Source: Deltaproteobacteria bacterium (GTDB lineage Bacteria; JAGRBM01; JAHCIT01). Taken from it: DNA of 64,000 bases. Below, one piece after another: positions 61,112 to 64,000 of the stretch. The first letter of the stretch is position 1. Each line of letters opens with the position of its first letter. The position numbers and the translations under genes are program-made. A model generated the notes under the pieces. It saw only the letters and a program-made list of their open reading frames with translations. It ran no database searches and was not told the origin of the DNA. Location: NCBI GenBank assembly GCA_026129095.1, contig JAHCIT010000003.1, forward strand, positions 186,001 through 250,000, read 5' to 3'.

Positions 61112-61857
61112 GTTTCCACCTCCAGGGCGAGCGCCCGGTAGTCCCGGGAACCATTTCCATTAGGGTCATACTCGAATATCGATAGCTCGTGCGATGGAGC
61201 CTCCTTGAGCCGCACAGTCGGACGGATAACCGACTGGAATACCCTGCCCGGGTAAGACTGTTCCAGCCGTTCGCGGACACTGGAGCTCAATCCGGCACGC
61301 CCATCATACTGGGTGAGAACGAAACCGAGGATCTCCAGCCGCGGGTTCACTTCCCGGACTTCCTCGATACGGGCCAAAAGCTGCGTGATGCCGATCAGCG
61401 AGTAGAACCCGATATCCACCGGCACGATCAGCCGGTCGGCCGCCGCCAGCGCATTCTGGGTGAGAAGCCCGGTGCTCGGGGGACAATCAATAACGATATA
61501 GTCATAGTCACCAGAAGCCCGGCCGAGCAGCGTGGAGAGGCGAAACAGAGACGTGTACCCGGGCGGCCATTCGCGCTCGGCTCGTGCGAGCTGGGGCGAA
61601 CCGCACAAAAGGTGGAGATTGCCCTTCTTGTAGAGGCCGTATTCGATGCCAAGATCGGGCCGCTCGAACAGGCTCCAGAGCGTTACCGGAGCTGCTGCAA
61701 CCGGTAGGCCGAATGAATAGCTGGCATTGGCCTGCGGATCGCAGTCGACGAGCAAGACCCGCGAGCCGTTCATAGCCCAGCAGGCGGCCAGACTTGTGGC
61801 GGTGGTTGTCTTGCCGCAACCGCCCTTCTGATTGGCTATAGCCAGCGTGATGCCCAC
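61060..61857 (-). CDS. ParA-like ATPase of the chemotaxis operon
   Basis: The 265-residue protein has a deviant Walker A (NQKGGCGKTT, residues 9-18), LLVDCDPQANASYSFG, and an IVIDCPPS Walker B. The fold is that of ParA/Soj. ParA-like ATPases within chemotaxis operons position cytoplasmic or polar receptor clusters (PpfA, ParC). Chromosome partition use is less likely since no ParB or parS is near. It lies between the MCP and the Pro-rich gene. Confidence 0.9.
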   Translation of the reverse strand: MGITLAIANQKGGCGKTTTATSLAACWAMNGSRVLLVDCDPQANASYSFGLPVAAAPVTLWSLFERPDLGIEYGLYKKGNLHLLCGSPQLARAEREWPPGYTSLFRLSTLLGRASGDYDYIVIDCPPSTGLLTQNALAAADRLIVPVDIGFYSLIGITQLLARIEEVREVNPRLEILGFVLTQYDGRAGLSSSVRERLEQSYPGRVFQSVIRPTVRLKEAPSHELSIFEYDPNGNGSRDYRALALEVETWLKSAARSARAPSQST

Positions 61858-61902
61858 GATATCAAGGCGCTCCGTCGGCCATCAAAGGCGGCAACCGGCC
61901 GC

Positions 61903-63498
61903 CTACAGCCGGAAGTCGCCGACGACCTTTCTCAGGTGTTCAGCCAGATCGAACAGGTTCTGAACCGTATTGGACTGCTCCTCGGCCTGATTGGAGACAT
62001 CCTTCGCCGAGCGGGATATCTGGTCCACAGCATTGGCCACCTCATCGGAAACACTGCTCTGTTGCCGTGCGGCATCTGCCATGGCGTTAATCATTTCTGA
62101 CACGTTCGTATTGGCACCGATGATTTCATGGAGCACCGCTTCCGTGCGCCCGGCCATCTCGGTTCCCTTGGTGACTTCCTTGGTAGCTTCCTGCATCACT
62201 GTCACGGCCCGGTCCGTATCCCGAAGTATCTCCTCGATGATGGCAGTAATCTGTGCCGTCGAATCGGTGGATTTTTCCGCAAGTTTTCGTACTTCGCTGG
62301 CGACCACTTCGAAGCCGCGCCCATGCTCGCCGGCGCGGGCGGCTTCGATGGCGGCATTCAGGGCCAGAAGGTTGGTCTGCGAGGATATTTCCTTGATGAC
62401 ATCGATGATCTGACCGATCTGCTGCGACCGCTCGCCCAGCGCACGGATGCTTTCGGCCGAACTGGTAACAATCTGTTCGACACGGGTGATGCCCTGGCGT
62501 GTTTCCTGAACCGCCTGGCCTCCACGGGAAGCGGAGCTGGAAGCCTTGGCACTGACTTCCTGCGAGCGGCTGGCATTCTCCGAGACAAGCTGGACCGAGG
62601 AGGCCATTTCCTCGATGGCGACGGCCATCTCCTTGGTCTTGAGGAACTGGTTCTCCGATGCCTGGGCCACGGCCCGCATGCCGACCAGGAACTGGTTCGC
62701 GGCCTGCGCCAGTTCATCGGTCTTGCGGTTCAGCCCGGAAAACACGTTCTTCAGGTTGACCGACATCTTGTCGAATGAATCGGTCAGTTCCCGGAGTTCC
62801 TGTATTTCCAGTGCCGAATTGTACTGGACTTTCTGGCGCAGATCACCATTCGATATGTTGTTGGCAGCCTGGGAAAGCTCCCGGATCGGCTGGGCAATCA
62901 GGGCCTGAAGCCCCATGATTACCAGAACAACCAGAACGACTCCTGCGAATGCCATGCCCAGAAACACCTTGTTCATGGCACCGGATACCTGCTCTTCGAC
63001 GATCTCCGCCGGCATGCCAAGCATCACAACACCGGTCGCGCTCTGGAGCACCTGGTCCATGATTGGCGCGGTCACGACGTTGAATACGCCCTGCCCCTGC
63101 ACCGGAATGGTGAACTTCTCCGGTTTTTCGATCCGTTCACCAAGTCTTGCGGTCTGTGCGAAATCATCTGCATGCGTGACAAGCTCGCCACCGCGGTAAA
63201 GCACCTTTCCCTGTATGTCGGCGACCAGCCAGATCTTGACCTCGCTGTGCTCTGCCACGATAGGCGGCAGTATCTGGTCGATCTGCTGGAGATCACCCAG
63301 CGTCAGGAGCCCCAGTTTCAGCAAACCTTCGACATTCAGCTTGGCATTGGTCACGAGAACCTGAATCTTCTCGAAATAACGGTCTTCAAGCGTTTGAGTC
63401 ACCGAATTGCGGACAACGAGAAAGCCCACCAGCGACATGAACATGATGACGATGGGCGGTCCGATCAGTACATATCCGATTCGAAAAGAGCGTTTCAC
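61903..63498 (-). CDS. methyl-accepting chemotaxis protein
   Basis: The 531-residue receptor has an N-terminal helix ([21 protein letters not shown]) and a periplasmic sensor of about 150 residues. A second helix near 178-200, a HAMP region ([22 protein letters not shown]) and the cytoplasmic signalling hairpin follow, with [31 protein letters not shown] at the tip. It reports to CheA through CheW and is adapted by CheB. Its sensor seems a small single PAS/dCache-like module but the ligand is unknown. No methylation site or pentapeptide tail is obvious by eye. Confidence 0.93.
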   Translation of the reverse strand: MKRSFRIGYVLIGPPIVIMFMSLVGFLVVRNSVTQTLEDRYFEKIQVLVTNAKLNVEGLLKLGLLTLGDLQQIDQILPPIVAEHSEVKIWLVADIQGKVLYRGGELVTHADDFAQTARLGERIEKPEKFTIPVQGQGVFNVVTAPIMDQVLQSATGVVMLGMPAEIVEEQVSGAMNKVFLGMAFAGVVLVVLVIMGLQALIAQPIRELSQAANNISNGDLRQKVQYNSALEIQELRELTDSFDKMSVNLKNVFSGLNRKTDELAQAANQFLVGMRAVAQASENQFLKTKEMAVAIEEMASSVQLVSENASRSQEVSAKASSSASRGGQAVQETRQGITRVEQIVTSSAESIRALGERSQQIGQIIDVIKEISSQTNLLALNAAIEAARAGEHGRGFEVVASEVRKLAEKSTDSTAQITAIIEEILRDTDRAVTVMQEATKEVTKGTEMAGRTEAVLHEIIGANTNVSEMINAMADAARQQSSVSDEVANAVDQISRSAKDVSNQAEEQSNTVQNLFDLAEHLRKVVGDFRL

Positions 63499-63502
63499 GT
63501 CT

Positions 63503-64000
63503 TCACACCACCCGTTTGAACGATTTCACAAGTTTGCCCTCATCAAGCACCCTGACTTCCCGGTCGGCAAGTTCGAGTTGCAGTTCCCTGCCGGCATAGG
63601 TCTTGCCAACGAAAAAGGAACGATCCTCGGCCGTAATCCTGCCGTTGTCCGTTACCGTGGCTTTCAGGTTCCGGGCCGGACCTGCCGGACGCGGCGCCGG
63701 CGTCCTGGGTGCAACAGCCGGCTTTGCAGGCGAAGTGGCAACTGCAGATGCCCCCGACGGAGATGCAGATGGAGCAGCCTTTGCTGGCACCTCGGCGCTC
63801 GATTCACTCAGAACATCTTTCTCTTGCGGCGAGAATATCCGGTCCAGGTTCAGGATTGTGATCAGGCGACTGGCGATCTCGCAGACGCCTTCAAGAAAAT
63901 CGGCCTCCAGCCCCGCGACAAGCGCCGGAGGCGGCTCAATATGGTCTGCATTGATCTTGATAACCTCGAACACCATATCGACTTCGATGCCAACGAAGAA
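63503..64000 (-). CDS. CheW-like coupling protein with extra C-terminal module, 5' end cut off
   Basis: The 165 residues visible start within a CheW-like domain ([39 protein letters not shown]). A Pro/Ala/Ser linker (about 60 residues) follows, then a C-terminal block of about 56 residues with short strands ([40 protein letters not shown]). The last part looks like the SH3-like barrel seen at the ends of some transposases and might be a protein- or nucleic-acid-binding module. It ends four bases before the MCP start. The true N-terminus lies outside the window. Confidence 0.75.
   Translation of the reverse strand, partial: FFVGIEVDMVFEVIKINADHIEPPPALVAGLEADFLEGVCEIASRLITILNLDRIFSPQEKDVLSESSAEVPAKAAPSASPSGASAVATSPAKPAVAPRTPAPRPAGPARNLKATVTDNGRITAEDRSFFVGKTYAGRELQLELADREVRVLDEGKLVKSFKRVV

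Overview
The window reads as chromosomal DNA of a high-GC (roughly 60% or a little more by eye) Gram-negative bacterium. It encodes outer-membrane barrels, a lipoprotein, methyl-accepting chemotaxis, BolA, Rho, PtsP and a cbb3-type oxidase. A MYXO-CTERM-like C-terminal anchor, a bacterial deoxyhypusine-synthase homologue, a FlhG/MinD-like ATPase paired with a RodZ-like HTH protein, and many GTG/TTG starts point to a deltaproteobacterial or Myxococcota-like lineage, possibly uncultured. The species cannot be named from this sequence. I see no transposase, phage, plasmid or CRISPR locus; genes are dense, with frequent 1-50 nt overlaps.

Layout. 1-10.7 kb: a cut PuuD-like membrane protein and an MFS transporter; ptsP, an SDR and a response-regulator diguanylate cyclase; a deoxyhypusine-synthase-like enzyme; an outer-membrane barrel; a receiver protein; tRNA-Ala(CGC); a GST; a degenerate receiver. 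10.7-16 kb: a UbiB/ABC1 kinase, a His-tailed barrel, hemA and a CcsA/HemX-like protein. 16-23 kb: a GntR regulator, HNH protein, MinD-like ATPase, J-like/HTH protein, an 86-residue protein, rluD, pgeF, and rho behind a long leader. 23-28 kb: a glycosyltransferase, nadB and an iron alcohol dehydrogenase. 28-34.3 kb: a respiratory island with a mini ModA-like lipoprotein, a solo cNMP-fold protein, an FNR-like regulator, a diheme cytochrome c, CcoN, CcoO and three small membrane proteins.

34.3-49 kb: a YfhO-like membrane protein, glucan phosphorylase, a TauE/SafE permease, bolA-truA, a propeller/barrel pair, an Asd-like protein lacking its catalytic Cys, leuB, a 500-residue exported protein and an RRM-RGG protein. 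An untranslated stretch then carries a 13-copy 10-bp tandem repeat. 49-58 kb: a TetR regulator, a Tam-like methyltransferase, the biotin operon bioB-F-A-D behind a BirA-type operator, an unknown 487-residue protein, a Gph phosphatase and a methyltransferase. 58-64 kb: a chemotaxis operon on the minus strand (CheW with an extra tail, MCP, ParA-like ATPase, Pro-rich unknown, CheB) ending in a geranylgeranyl-reductase-like flavoprotein.

How the genes work together. Four units stand out. The bio operon can make biotin from a pimeloyl thioester and appears controlled by BirA. The oxidase island combines heme-copper subunits with two Crp/Fnr-fold proteins and matching palindromic sites, suggesting oxygen or redox control. 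The chemotaxis operon adds a ParA ATPase and an unknown protein, suggesting positioning of the array. rho appears to have a C-rich, G-poor leader compatible with autoregulation.
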